Source: Onchidella celtica (taxonomy: Eukaryota > Mollusca > Gastropoda > Systellommatophora > Onchidiidae). From it: a stretch of DNA of 64,000 bases. Location: the NCBI GenBank assembly GCA_963931925.1, contig OZ007581.1, forward strand, positions 14,095,322 to 14,159,321, in the 5' to 3' direction. The translations under genes were made by a program, and so were the position numbers. Of the stretch, positions 24,401 to 36,462 are shown one piece after another (the first letter of the stretch is position 1; each line of letters opens with the position of its first letter). Under the pieces are notes generated by a model. It worked only from the letters and a program-made list of their open reading frames with translations. It did not search any database and was not told the DNA's origin.

Positions 24401-25199
24401 GCACATTCCAAAAATGACACCATCCATGACCACCACACAACTGATGGATTTTAGACGTGGCATGTGCCACTAGTGCCACTGACTGCAACTAGTGCAAAGG
24501 TTAAAATTCAAAATGTCTGTACTAATTAATTATAAATGAATAACACTCAATAATGGCCAAAGTTCCAACAAAAATCTTTCCAACCACAACTCCCTTAATT
24601 TGCTTAAATTTACTTTCCATCGGTAAATGAGAATATATATCATTAGCTTCAGAACTGTGCTCAAGCACATATATATTATTATGTTCTGAATGTCAATCTC
24701 TGAGCCCCACATTTACTATTTATAAGAACATCCACCTAGACTAATTTGCCAAGGAAAGTTGCTCCACTACGACCCCCTGTTCTTGGATGCTCGTAAAGTT
24801 GCATCCTCATAGTATCCCTATTGTGTAACTGGAAAGGAGCTCCTCCGCTTTTACTTAATATAATTCTCTTCAAATTCCAAGCAGGCTTCCTTGAAATACT
24901 ATAACAAATTAATGCCCAATAATAAACTAATGCATGATGATGAGATCGCTACTATAAAAATGCAGAACTAATCTATAGGAATTAAAATTCTGCAGATTGC
25001 ATGATCACTCTATACTTTAACAGCTTTGGATGATATTGATGCCAAAAAACTAAAAAAAAGTAGAACAAACTGAGGCCTTTGTAAACTAAAGCCTCCGTCA
25101 TCGGGGTAATCTAGTACAATGATTACTAGTGGGCTAGCCATACGACGTGCATCGGTACAGATCAAGTGGGTATGCTCAACCTTGATCTAGATTCTAGGT
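21466..25199 (-). other. upstream region / presumed 5'-UTR intron of the zinc-finger gene
   Basis: No coding exon was recognised. A candidate 3' splice site (CTGTTTGTCAG, G at 21487) would leave a leader of about 20 nt before the ATG. It contains one CATTC-family repeat near 22578-22692. The rest is AT-rich with no structure that I can name. Confidence 0.35.
22578..22692 (+). repeat. dispersed repeat family CATTC (copy 2)
   Basis: Carries CATTCAAAGCCACACCGAAT, GATCTTGGTTATAGATTCCC and TCTAAGGAACGGTGACGATT, as in the copies at 679-870 and 39269-39775. It is slightly shorter internally. Confidence 0.65.
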
Positions 25200-26620
25200 T
25201 TTTGCATAACAGTAGTAACACGTCAAATCAGTCCGCACCACTGTCTGGTCCGCACAACACGTTCACAGTACACGCGGAACCAGGCAACCCGGTATTCCAA
25301 ACAAACGCATCCATCGTCAATCGATAATGAATGTTCGTAGATCTACCACTGCATGCGTCTAATGCATTAATTCTGGCGCAGGCCTGACACACGAGACGAC
25401 GACAGCGCAACACATGATAGACTACGTCCACTCAAATGATACACGTAACAAGCGGGTCTCGGCCGGACACAATACATGACCCTTTGACCCTTCGCTCACT
25501 TTCAAGTTCACGTTACTGTCAGCGCGATGAAGAGCTGCTGATACATGTGAAGCGACTGATCTAAAACTGCGAATCAGCCAGAACACGAAGGTAGCCCTTT
25601 GCTAACAATACCCCTTCGGACAAGGTAGCTGCTAAAAATAGGCGTAAATTAGGCCGATATCTCGAACGCACGCTTGCGCTTTTTTGTTTTGATTAACCAG
25701 GTTTTTGTTCTTTTTTGTTTTTCAATTCTTCACATCGCGAAACCGGGATTTTTTGGGGGAAACCGGAAATCCGGTATATACCGGAGGTCTGGCACCCATG
25801 AAATACTAAAATGATCTCGCACAATGCACTATTTGAAAATGACTGCTTAGTAATAGGCTGAACCAAGATATATCACAATTTTAAAGCTAATGTGGAAATG
25901 TACCAGACAGTAGCAGTTAACCAAACTATGCGCCAGATCACATCATCTCACCAAAACTACTAAATTTACTCAAAAAGTTGTCTTGGCTGCAGTGTTTCAA
26001 CCTAATTCTACTTAGAGAACAAGTGAAAAGGCCCATTTCTGATCTTGAAATATAGTGCCTTCATTCTCTTTCGAAAAAATCAGTCAATATCTGAATGCAG
26101 CCTGTGACTGAAATTTGGTGCCTGATACAGAAAGCCTTGCACATAATTCACTAGGCACGAGAAGGAATCACTTCGAAATCTAGACTAGGCCTAGACGATT
26201 TGTACTGTAGTCCAATATACTCTTTCTCATAACTAGTAAATGCACCCGTTCTTCGAACGGTGAGTGGCAAACAAATCAAAAGAGATTGAGAGACTGCAAA
26301 GACAGGTTTCACAAATGCTGAATTGTTTAAACTATTCGCTTACCTGACAATCATGATCGCAAAACTTCCAGCCCCCCGTGCGCGCCACTTACCAAAAAGT
26401 TAACAAACATAATATGATGAAGACCTCCCCTAACCCGCGCGTTCGTTCTTTCTTTCTTCTTTCTTTGTCCCATACAACTAAACCCAACCTTTTGATAAGC
26501 CCGCTCAAAAGTCCCCTCCTTAGTGTGTTTTCTTGACTGGCGCGGACGGGTGGAGGACCTCCCCTTCATGGTATACACAACATTGTCAGCATCAAGCTGA
26601 GCACGTCTTGTTTACTTTCA
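25200..26620 (-). promoter_or_regulatory. CpG-richer region, candidate promoter and first exon of zinc-finger gene
   Basis: CpG is visibly denser here than in flanking DNA (for example 25240-25560 and 26370-26540). On the minus strand two consensus donors occur: CAG/GTAAGCG with GT starting at 26343, and G/GTAAGTG with GT starting at 26393. These could end a non-coding first exon that splices to the acceptor near 21487. This is inference from context. A promoter for an unseen divergent gene is equally possible. Confidence 0.3.
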
Positions 26621-26739
26621 AGCAGGCCACGCTCAAAGGAAATGGCATATTCGATACTGTGTATCGGTTTTGCTAGCGCCCAGTAAAGAGGTTGCGGAAT
26701 CGCCATCCATAACAATCATATAAACATACATCACGGCAT

Positions 26740-27105
26740 CCATGCAGCTCGACAGGATAAAAAACAGTAGGCCTAGCCCTAAATATACCAAAATTGTGAG
26801 TGTCTCGCTTTAAAGGCCATGTAATGCTTAGACGTCATGCAGAAGTTTGCGCAAAATGACAGCCTTCGATACTGAGTATCGAATGCTAGACCCATGCGCA
26901 ACACTCTAAAAACTACACCAGGAATTTAGTCCGGGTTTAAACGCTAAGGCGTTTCACAATTTTCAAAAAAATATAAGACGTGGTCAAACGCAAAAACTAA
27001 GCCAGCCATGCAACTCGGCAGTATCAAAAACGGTAGTATGCAAACTTTCAAATGTCTAGCTTGAATGGCCATGAAATGCATAAGCGTCACAGACAGTTTA
27101 CCCCC
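26740..27105 (+). repeat. diverged direct duplication (about 100 bp, two copies)
   Basis: 26743-26860 and 27006-27105 share in order CATGCA.CTCG.CAG, AAAAAC.GTAG, GGCCATG.AATGC and GCGTCA/ACGTCA. A palindromic TTCGATACTGAGTATCGAA lies between them (26867-26885), and a related CGATACTGTGTATCG lies at 26652. Confidence 0.5.
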
Positions 27106-27219
27106 TGCTCTCATTATTATAAGATGTCCAACACCCTTGAAATTTGACTAAAAATACAGGCGAGAAATTCATGCCTACATGAATCAAATTAATTCACTGA
27201 TGATTTTTCACATTCTCAT

Positions 27220-27352
27220 ACATTAGATCTAGAACTACCCCAGACAGGTATAGATGACCTATAGATCTAGATCTAGAATAAATCTAGACTCTAGATCTCT
27301 AGAACTAGATCTAGATCTAGATCCAGATCTAGATCTAGATCTAGATCTAGTC
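27220..27352. repeat. (AGATCT) hexanucleotide tandem repeat
   Basis: Runs of AGATCT and TCTAGA words, densest at 27304-27350. The unit is self-complementary, so the array can fold on itself and is cut repeatedly by BglII-type and XbaI-type sites. Confidence 0.9.
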
Positions 27353-29568
27353 TAGTAAACAATGGTGCTGCTTCACTCCTTTTCCTAAACGACACACATT
27401 CAAAATCATCATAATTTTCGTTTTACTGCAAGTCCATTTTATGTGAACACGGTACGCATTACAGGATTGACACCGAATTGTCCCTACACTAAATCAGCAA
27501 CGATATTTGAATCAGTCTGCGAAACTGGGCCAACCAGAGCAATTCTGCTGGAAAACCGACTCTTGCCCCTGTGAGGAGTGGACATCTTGCACGAATCTTC
27601 TGAAAACACACAAGCTCAGTAAGCCATATTTTGGTATTTACCTGCTTCATGGTATGCTAAAATGCTTACAGAATCATCGGGACGGGGGTAAAATCACCAT
27701 AACGTCTTTCAAAACAGAAAATGTTGATGTTTTTGGTGTTGACAAAAGCTATCTAATTAATCGATAAAATTCTTGGCTTTACCAAGTGTAAAACAATAAC
27801 CCCTAGACAGACTCTACATGTTCGGTACAAAACAAATTTATTAACCCAAAAGTAACGAAATAGCTGCTACAATTATCATGCAAAATTAACGTTTGAAAAT
27901 ATTTTAAATACTTGTAGATGAATAAAATAATGTAATAATACCCAAATTATGCATTTATAGTAAAATTTACTCCAGTTTGTTCCTAAAATTCTTTCGCAAC
28001 GAATTAATTTTAACTTCCGCTCTTTTCTATTTACCCGTTTAGTGGTGAAATAGCATTTAACTGGGCCCATAATAATCCCGAATCCTTCGTTTAATTTGGT
28101 TGTAATTTTGCTTCGCCAGAAAAAGACCGAACTAGAAAACTATTTGGGGGGAGTATCTTGTCAGAGATTTTAGGAAAGTGATATTACAGAGTTATAGAAA
28201 GAAGAAGTACGTAGCTTTGTCAGAAATTTAAGGGCTGGAATAAATCTCACAATTAAAATGGTAATAGGAAGTATGGAAGTGGTGCAGCGTGCTCTAAAAT
28301 CGTATAAGCATATAAGCTACATGTATAAAAACAGAAGATTATAGAATAAGATGATTTTAGAAATTGCGATAAATTGTTTTAGGACTGATGATTGAGATAA
28401 TTTTATCTGCTCATTTAACTGCTCATGTTTTGATCGAAGCCTACATCTTTCATGTCCAATATTTTTAAAAGAGCCAGCCGAGTAGGTTTTTAACTTCGTT
28501 TAAGTAAATATTAATGCATTTTTTTTCTTCCTGACTTGTCGCGTCAAGCAAAATGTGAATGGAATCGCCGATATCGCGCTGATACCTGTAGCCAGACTGC
28601 ATGTGAATCAGTGTGAAAACCCTAATTACACAACTAATGTGATATAATTACAAGGGAAATAACTGCTGTAAAGTGTAAATCAATCAAACGCACGCCACAT
28701 AATTCAATTGATTGGTACTGTGGCATATTCGTGAACTAAGACATTCAATTCACCAAAGAATGCATTTGCGTCTGCAGTCACCTTCGAGGAGGGCAGCATA
28801 CAGGGGAATTTTATTTGCTGCTTTAAATTGGGATGGAAGAGACCCCATCTTCTCTATTTTTGCCCTTAGGAAACTGTACCCAGCGTATCAAATTACACGA
28901 GAATTATAAAGAGCAGCGTTCATTCTGTGAATGATTCAATACAAACCACTCGCTACAGCTAACCATCACACCATGGTATTATTGCTTTTACATAAAGAAA
29001 ATGAACTTTTAAAATTACTTAAAAAACAAACTCAGTAGGATTTTAAAAACTCGTGTTTTTTTTTTTTTTTGTTGCTTTAGTTGTTGTTGTTATCGTTGTT
29101 TGTTTAGAATATGGGGAAAGGGTGCACAACATACGAAGAGACAAGGAAAGATAAAGCAAAGGAGCAAAGGGAGAGAGAGACACACAGAGAGAAATGTACG
29201 AATATTTCCAGGCATCTTATCGAACCCATTGCTGGCCTAACTGCACTTTAACTTTAAGTTCGTGACATTATCATATGTCATCGTCAGACTTGGTTGCTTG
29301 TGAATGAAATATTTAATCCAAGATCTATTTTCAGCTTATCTCTCTTTCTACAGAAACTTAACCTCACTGATGTCCCTTTCCCCATTCTCATGGGAGGCTT
29401 ACCCCGTTGTCTCCTTTTCGCCCTGCTTCAATGATAGGATTAGAAAGTCTCTTTCCGTTTCGTTTTTTCATCATATCTTTGCCATTATATGATGTCATCC
29501 TCTGAAACACGTAGTGGTTCTATTACAAGCAGGTCGACACAGATGCACATTAGTAATTTTAATTGGCA
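27353..29568. other. unassigned sequence, no gene recognised
   Basis: Reading frames at 27507-27767 and 28712-28909 lack recognisable domains and splice context. A T-run lies at 29056-29070. No repeat family with another copy in the window was noticed. Confidence 0.4.
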
Positions 29569-29735
29569 AAATATTATTTTTAAAAAAATCTATGGGGTCG
29601 CAGCTAGCTTGAAGCAAAGTCAAAAATATGGCAAAAATAAAAACTTGTATGAAGCAAAGCCTCATGTAAGAAATAATACAGAAGCGATACAACAAAAAGT
29701 TTCTATATATTATTTCCTACAAGAGGCTTCTTGCC
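29569..29735 (+). repeat. foldback MITE (copy e)
   Basis: Contains TATGGGGTCGCAGCTAGCTT, GAAGCAAAGTC and GCAAAGCCTCATGTAAGAAA, then a partial inverted second arm (TATTATTTCCTACAAGAGGC). Confidence 0.7.
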
Positions 29736-31063
29736 TACTTTTGGCTGTTTTAGAGGAGTCACTAGCTGGAGGGGGTAGGGGGGGGGGAGTGTGTGTGCCC
29801 ACCCTGGTGGCATTAATTTAAGAAAGCGAATATATGGACAGTGCATATCCGTACAACGCACACAATTCGATGACGTAGAACACACACCGGAATACTATAT
29901 TACTGACCTTGTTAATTTGCAGAGTTTTTAAAATTATGAATCAAGCCAGTAGCAAAGCAATCCGACTTCTGCTTGGAGATTGCATGATCTGCGCTAATGA
30001 TATACTTGAGTGTACGACGATCACCAATGGCTACCCCAAACCCTTTTCGCCTGATTAGTCAATCTGACTACCGCCCATTGATACAAACTGACTAGACCGT
30101 CACGCCCCCAGGTCCATCTGACTATTCTATGTGTTGTCACTTTAAATTCGTGAACACCATACCAAGTTTTGTTTCAGCAAACCTTCACCAGTCGCACTTT
30201 TTGGTAAACATGTTTTAACGGATATATATAGATCTACACTTCCTTAAGTTAATATGAATTTTCTTTGAAGTTTCACACATACAAAATAAACAAAATAAAA
30301 AGATAAAATAAACAAAAGGTTTGTGGCCACACACCCCATCCTGTCGGGTGTGGGGGTAGGGGGTGGGGAGAGGGGCGTGGAGTGCCCTGTCACCTTCTGT
30401 TGCTACGCCATTGCTTCGTCCCATTTTAATATGCCATCTCTTCTGTTTTCCCTTTCATCTTTTTTTCTTCTTTCTTTCTTCCTTCCCGTGTTTTTCTCTG
30501 TATCTCTTGTCCTCATTACTTCCTTCTAAGTTCTAGCTGTTTCTTTTCTGTTCCCGTCTTTTCCTTCACTCACATTTTCTTTCGCTCTTCTTCCATTCAT
30601 TTTCTCTTTGCTCCTTCCGTATCTGTTGTATTGTGTTTTGTCTTTCAGTAGTTTCATGTCTGTGGGTCTTTCTTTGGTCGTTTTATTCGTTTTCTCTCTA
30701 TATCTCTCTTTGTGTGCACGTCTCTGCGAGCGTGTGCGTGTTTTTTTTTATTCATTTTTTTTCTATTGTCTCCGATACAACAGGTCAGTCCATTGTCTCA
30801 GCCAGGGGAGAGAACCAGTGGGAGAAAAGCCCAGACTTGTGCCCCTTGTCCACTTTGACCTCGCGTGCTCAACGGGTATTGTTACTAATGTCAGCACCAG
30901 GTGACTGCACCACCTGTCGCCGTCCCAGATTTTCACAGTTTGGGCTCAGCCGAATCCATCCTTGCACTAATAGTAGGCCTAATAGCGACAAAACGATGGT
31001 GAACGCCCTTACTGAATTGTCGAACTACAGAATACAAAAGGGGACCAGTCTGTCCTGAGGCTC
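29736..31063. other. unassigned; includes one half of a dispersed pair and T/C-rich DNA
   Basis: 30032-30125 (GTCAATCTGACTACCGCCCA, GATACAAACTGACTAGACC) is repeated at 31998-32118. From 30430 to 30770 the plus strand is strongly T/C-rich. No gene was recognised. Confidence 0.45.
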
Positions 31064-31199
31064 CGTTTGTCTGTGTCTGTCTGTCTGTCTGCCTATTCTG
31101 CCTACTTAAGTGTCTGTCTTTCTGCCTGTCTGTCTGCTGATCTGGCTGCCTAAGTGTCTGTTTAACTGTCTTTCTGTCTGCCTGCCCGACAGTCCGGCT

Positions 31200-31262
<63 letters not shown>

Positions 31263-31285
31263 CCCGCCCGGACGTCCGTCCGTCA

Positions 31286-31353
<68 letters not shown>

Positions 31354-31402
31354 GTCTTTCTGTCTGTCTGTCTGTCTGCCTGCCCGCCCATCCGCCCGGA
31401 CG

Positions 31403-31459
<57 letters not shown>

Positions 31460-31460
31460 G
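31064..31460 (+). repeat. compound (TGTC)/(TATC) microsatellite with higher-order duplication
   Basis: (TATC)n, (TGTC)n and a GC-rich spacer (CTGCCCGCCCGGACGTC) alternate twice (about 31200-31285 and 31286-31405), followed by another (TATC)n. The long reading frame through it is only a repeat translation. Confidence 0.95.
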
Positions 31461-31858
31461 TATCTTTGTCTGTCTAAGCAATAAACAAAATTTTCCTGGT
31501 AGATTTTAGCCTTACAGTTTCTCTTTCATTTGATTCTTTCAAACCTGTTTGATAACTTTCCCAATGTTTGCACACAGGGCTACCCGGTATATCCCTGGGC
31601 ACTGGGAAGGGGGGGGGGTGGGGGGGGGGTGGAACTCTTCTGTTTGAAGACACCATCTTTTAAAATAAAAATCCATTAAAATGTATGTCACCCCAGTGAA
31701 TCGGATGGTCGCTTTCTCTTAATAAGTTTGACTGGCAACTTTCCATTTTCAATTTTAAACCAACGTTAAATTAAACTTGCCCCAGAGTGATTTTCATCTT
31801 CAAGCAAAAATTCAGTTAACTGTAAATAAGACCATTTAAAATTGCAAGGCGTTATTTA

Positions 31859-31977
31859 CAAGGCATACCTTGAAACTAACTCTAGCGTTATTTTCAAGGC
31901 ATACCTTAACAGCTTCTGATTGGTCAATGAAAAATGCCTTGAAAATAACGCTGGCGTTAGTTCCAAGGCATACCTTG
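31859..31977. mobile_element. palindromic element with AAGGCATACCTTG arms
   Basis: 44-nt arms 31859-31902 and 31934-31977 are inverted copies matching at about 39 positions (CAAGGCATACCTTG ends, CAGCGTTATTTTCAAGGCAT core). The loop reads CTTCTGATTGGTCAATG. A second half-copy of the right side lies at 32152-32231. Confidence 0.75.
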
Positions 31978-31997
31978 AGTCCAATAAACAATACATA

Positions 31998-32118
31998 GCT
32001 ACCCCGGCGGCTTTCCCTGATATGTCAATCTGACTACTACCCAGACGAACATCGGCCTACGGCCTCGATGATACAAACTGACTAGACCCTCACGTCGTTA
32101 CATATCAGTCTGACAATG
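31998..32118 (+). repeat. dispersed repeat paired with 30032-30125
   Basis: Shares TGTCAATCTGACTAC, GATACAAACTGACTAGACC and a TCTGAC block with 30032-30125. An internal CATCGGCCTACGGCCTCGATG palindrome-like insert is present only here. Confidence 0.6.
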
Positions 32119-32151
32119 CACAGTCTAAGGCTCCAAGTTTAGAAATACTGA

Positions 32152-32231
32152 AACAGCTTCTGATTGGTCAATGAAACATGCCTTGAAAATAACGCTGGCG
32201 TTAGTTCCAAGGCATGCCTTGAAAATAACCA
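32152..32231 (+). repeat. half-copy of the AAGGCATACCTTG palindromic element
   Basis: Repeats ACAGCTTCTGATTGGTCAAT, GAAA.ATGCCTTGAAAATAA and CGCTGGCGTTAGTTCCAAGG of 31910-31975. Confidence 0.75.
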
Positions 32232-32379
32232 CTTCGTTTAAAATAACATGTAAATTCTGTAGGAGTACAAAGTGGATTCGATACACAAGAAAGCGATAGG
32301 CTTAGTTGCACCGTTCAACACGGGTGCGATACAAGTGCAGTCTGCGTGCTTGGCCAAGTTGAATGAATAGCAGACAAGG

Positions 32380-32690
32380 CGGGCCCGTTTGTCGACAGAG
32401 TCCGGGGGGAGAGAGGGGTTGATCCGTGCCCAAATATCTGCGTCACCAACCCTGAAAAATTATTTCTGTGAGAGAGAAGTTGGCTAGCAGGTGGTGGTGG
32501 CGATGTGGAAAGTCGGAGCGAACTGGTAGTTTGACAGTATTCAGTGGTCTGGTTTTAATTGATATAGAACGTGTGATACGATCTCTGTGATATAGCTTTA
32601 AGCGCTGCTTGTTCCTCTGAGTGAAGGGAATTACTGCACACGGAGAGACAGAGAAAGAGGGGCCTTCGATTTGCAGGTATGTGGTGTACA
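32380..32690 (+). promoter_or_regulatory. possible non-coding first exon with GTATGT donor
   Basis: A moderately CpG-containing, non-repetitive stretch ends TTTGCAG/GTATGTGG at 32677, a good plus-strand donor. No downstream plus-strand coding exon was recognised, so this is speculative. Confidence 0.15.
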
Positions 32691-32861
32691 CTTCACTGAT
32701 AAATTATACCGGCAGAACTTTCGTTTTCTTACTGTGAATCCTATCATTTTTCTGTGTTCAGTGTACAATTTCTCTGTCAGTTATTGTGTGGTCTATAGAT
32801 ATGCTGGATAGCCTGGAATTGTCCCAATGAATTAAAGAATAATCGGTGACGACGTTAATCC

Positions 32862-33096
32862 TTGTTTGTTCTATCCCCATTTTCTGACAAACTGGAAATC
32901 TTTTAGTGTATATTATAGAAGAGGTATAACAAATGCACACTTTGACACTTGTTTAAAATGCGTTGTGGCATTGATCAAGTTGTTTTACACTCCAATTTAT
33001 TTTAACTCCTTATCATAATACCAAAGCCGCAAACGTTTAACGTCGAATTTCTCAGTTGTGCCAAAAGTAGTTGGAGCAAAGAAGAACTAAGAACGC
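32862..33096 (+). repeat. dispersed repeat family CGTTGTGGCA (copy 1)
   Basis: Contains TTGTTCTATCCCCATTTTCT, AAATGCGTTGTGGCATTGAT and TTTAACGTCGAATTTCTCAG in order. Copies lie at 44876-45240 (same strand) and 55339-55557 (opposite strand). The unit is about 235 bp. Confidence 0.8.
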
Positions 33097-34320
33097 GCTG
33101 TGTAACTCCACTTTTGTTGAACACTGAAATAACCTAGCTTAAACACGCGCATAGGACCTTCCAATTTTTCAAGTCTAAAGATCTAGCATCCCTGAGATTA
33201 AATAATTATATTAATTGTTTCGTGTCTTTTTTCTTAGCCTACTTCTTTAAATCAAGAAATTACAAAAAATCAAGCTCAGTTTTCTCAGAAACAATTAAAG
33301 TGGAGTAAGATACACTCGGGCACAGTTTATTATGGAGCTGTCAAGGAATTTCTTATTTTAACTGAAGAAATTTATCAACAGAATGTGTTAACAATAATAA
33401 TAATACCTGTGTTTAGCAACTTCAATAGTCTGTACTGCCTCAACTGACTGTGAAATTGAGTCTTTCTATATATCATTAGTTAATACTACTTTGATTGTTG
33501 AAATAATTAGATTCAGATTTTCAGAGACATGGTGGCAGTCGGTAGATCCGTAACAAATAAGAACTTTAAAAAGTCACTAGTTTTCATCGTTTGCTCGTAT
33601 GAGTAAAATACATATGTGTATATATGTGTCTAACACAACATTAAGTGAAAGCAATGCAAGTAAAGAACATGATACGCGCATGTTAGATTATGCAGACCTT
33701 CACTTTGACTAGAGACTGATTACAAGACTTATTCAAAGCTCAGTTCTTCCCCATTAACACACTCTTCAACTCCTTTCCCTTTATGAAATGTAAAATTGTG
33801 TATGCATAACATTATGGTAACAGTTTAAGAATATGATATAACGTGCATGAGATAGTATGCACACGCATTCAGTCTAACCAGAAATTACTCACAGTGTTCA
33901 CATCCAAAGACAGGTTCATTCTCATTGATATTATTTATCGGCTTTCTTCTACATTTATAACACGTGTAAAATCTGAACGCGCAGAACACACTGTTGACAT
34001 CGATGAGCATCCAATTTAACAAAAGACTTAATAACAATATTTCTTCAAAAAGTTTGTTCATTCACATCTTTTTCCTGTTTTGTTAACTGTCTGCAATAAT
34101 GACGATACGTTGTTTTGTCCGTGTAAATTTGGTAATGACGGCTTTATCCAAAGTTCAAACCGTTATTATTTCTGATGTTGATATTAAAATCATTATCAGT
34201 GAATAATATCTAAACAAAAAAAAGGTATAATCAAAATAATACATTCAAGATGCTGATTATTGAAACTGTTGGAACAGTTCTAGTCTATCCTGTGTAGATC
34301 TTTGAAGAGTCTGCGCTTTT
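33097..34320. other. AT-rich sequence, nothing recognised
   Basis: No coding exon, RNA or repeat with another copy in the window was found on either strand. Confidence 0.4.
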
Positions 34321-34384
34321 GTTTTTTTATTTGAGTGAATTAACTAATGTATTCCTCTCCCCCCTTCACTGCTCCGCTTTCATC

Positions 34385-34895
34385 CTTTCTGCGATCTCTG
34401 TCTCTGCTAGTCTGTCTCCGTCTGTCTATCTGTTTGCCTGCCTGCCTTTCTGTGTGTGTGTGTGTGCCTGCCTGTCTGTCTGTCTTTCTGTCCGCCCGCC
34501 CATCCATCCGCCTGCCTGTCTGTCTGTCTTTCTGTCCGCCCACCCATCCATCCTCCTGCCTGTCAGTCTCTGAATGTCTGCCTGCCTGCCTGTCTGTCTC
34601 TCTGTCCGCCCGCCCATCCATCCGCTTGTCTGCCTGCCTGTCTGTCTCTCTGTCCGCCCGCCCGCCATCCATCCGCCTGCCTGTCTGTCTGTCTGAATGT
34701 CTGTCTGTCTGCCTGCCTGTCTATCTGTCTGAATGTCTGTGTACGTGATTGCATGTCAGTTTTCTGTCTGCACGTCTGTCTGCCTCTTCTTGCCGGTCTA
34801 TCTGTCTGTCGGTGTGTCTGCCTGCCAGTTTCTCCATCTATGTCTGTCTTGCTATGCCTGCCTGCAAGTTCTTCTGTCCGGCTGTCCCTCTTTCA
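34385..34895 (+). repeat. CTGT/CTGC/CCAT compound satellite, higher-order unit about 44 bp
   Basis: The unit (TGCC)(TGTC)n TTTCTGTCCGCCCGCCCATCC repeats about four times between 34466 and 34690, with looser (TGTC) words on each side. The long frames on both strands are repeat artefacts. Confidence 0.9.
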
Positions 34896-34949
34896 TTCAT
34901 TTCCTATTATTTTGTCGAACAGCAGCAGTTCAACACGAGCCTGGTAACG

Positions 34950-35738
34950 AACTCCACCCTCTACCTTTCAATATCTTCATCTGCGGTCTCCCTATGATAG
35001 ATTCATTATCTCCTTTTATCATCATCTTCCTCATCTCTTTCTTAGATGTACCCCCGGATTTGTCGCGGCTGGCAATCAAAGGATTCAACACACACACATA
35101 CACACACACACACACACAAACATACGCGGACTACAAAGATAAAAATTGCAGGTGTGCACTGCAAAAAACATAAAAGACCGCGAAAAAAGGATGCCATCTT
35201 TCTTTGTTCGTTTATTCAACCTTGTCTATTTTTAATTTCACCACGTTTCTCTGTGACGTAAACCACTTCTCGCTAACAACCCCACCAATGACTACGTAAT
35301 ACCCCAAGTCTGCAGCTTTCTCTTGACACCGCCTTGGATTTGTGCTTTCTCTTTTAACCCTCTCAACTCCAGGGATCAGAAAGCACAGCAAAATTAATTA
35401 CACTTTAAAATTTTCCATGGATCATTAACCTCACCTGCCCTTTCGGACCACCACCCCTCCCCCTCCACCCCTCCCCCCCCCATCCTTTCCCCTCCTATCG
35501 CTTGTTTTTCTGCGCCATCTTTTGTGTTTTTTGTTGTGTGTTTGGTTTATTATTCGCTTAAACAATTATATGAACATTTTCTCTTGGGGCCATCAATTGT
35601 GACAATAAAGCCTGTCCTAAATATGACAGAAACGCGAGGCATTTGGATGGGGAAATCAACTGTGTCTTCACCGTGTGGCAGACAAACTAGACCCGTGCAA
35701 AGCAAGTAATAGCCCTAGGCCAAATGGAAAAATAACGT
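34950..35738. other. unassigned; short (CA) run
   Basis: A (CA)n run lies at 35087-35118. 35545-35585 weakly resembles the first half of the satellite unit at 36121. No gene was recognised. Confidence 0.4.
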
Positions 35739-35811
35739 AGGCCGCTATTTCAGACTGCTTGTAATTAGTGCCAAATAGTTATTTATTTCTATATTTTATC
35801 TGTCTTAATCT

Positions 35812-36119
35812 TTAACATTTCCTATGGTAACTTTCGTGGGTGTGGACGGGAACTGACAACACTATCCTGTTTGAAATTTAGGCGTAGTTCAAAGATGTTT
35901 TTGTTTTTCTTTCACGCAATATAAACACAAGACATACTACATTATACATCAAAGTAAAGAAAAATCAATGAACCAGGATAGGATTCAATATCCTGAGAAG
36001 CTGGCTTAGATATTAATGTTGGAAAATTGGTGTCCACTTGAGCCGAATATTCGGCTTTCTGTAGCGGCGTGAAAACCCACGAGCAGAAAATATTTGGCTT
36101 ACCGAAGCGAGTGAGTTAA
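35812..36119 (-). mobile_element. MITE family TTAACTCATTC (copy 3), inserted in satellite
   Basis: On the minus strand it aligns with 1312-1615 (GGTGTCCACTTGAGCCGAAT seen on the plus strand). TTAA occurs at both borders with the satellite, compatible with a TTAA or TA target duplication. Confidence 0.75.
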
Positions 36120-36462
36120 GAATGCTCTTATGTTTTGTGTTCAGCGGCCCCTTTTGTTCTCTTTATAATTATATCAACATTCTTTAAATGTAGGCCGCCA
36201 TGTCAAACTGCTCATTAAGTATTTTTGTAATTTGTGCCAAATATAGGTATTTATATCTATATTTTATCTGTATTAACCTTTATGAATGTTCTTATATGCT
36301 GTGTTCAAGGGTTCCCTTTGTTCTCCTTACAATTATATCAACATTCTTTCAATGTAGGCCGCTATTCCAAACTGTCCATTAAGAATTTTTGCAATTAATG
36401 CTAAATTTAGGTATCTATATCTATATTTTATTTATATTAACCTTTGTGACTTTTCTAATATT

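Noticed and set aside
26351-26578. 75-codon minus-strand frame in the CpG-rich region
   Set aside because: Basic, low-complexity translation with no domain. Better explained as non-coding leader sequence.
31110-31484. Frames rich in Leu-Ser-Ile-Tyr and Cys-Leu-Ser-Val
   Set aside because: Direct translations of (TATC) and (TGTC) microsatellites. The same applies to frames at 34347-34947, 48010-48433, 50535-50928, 53578-54162 and 55882-56636.
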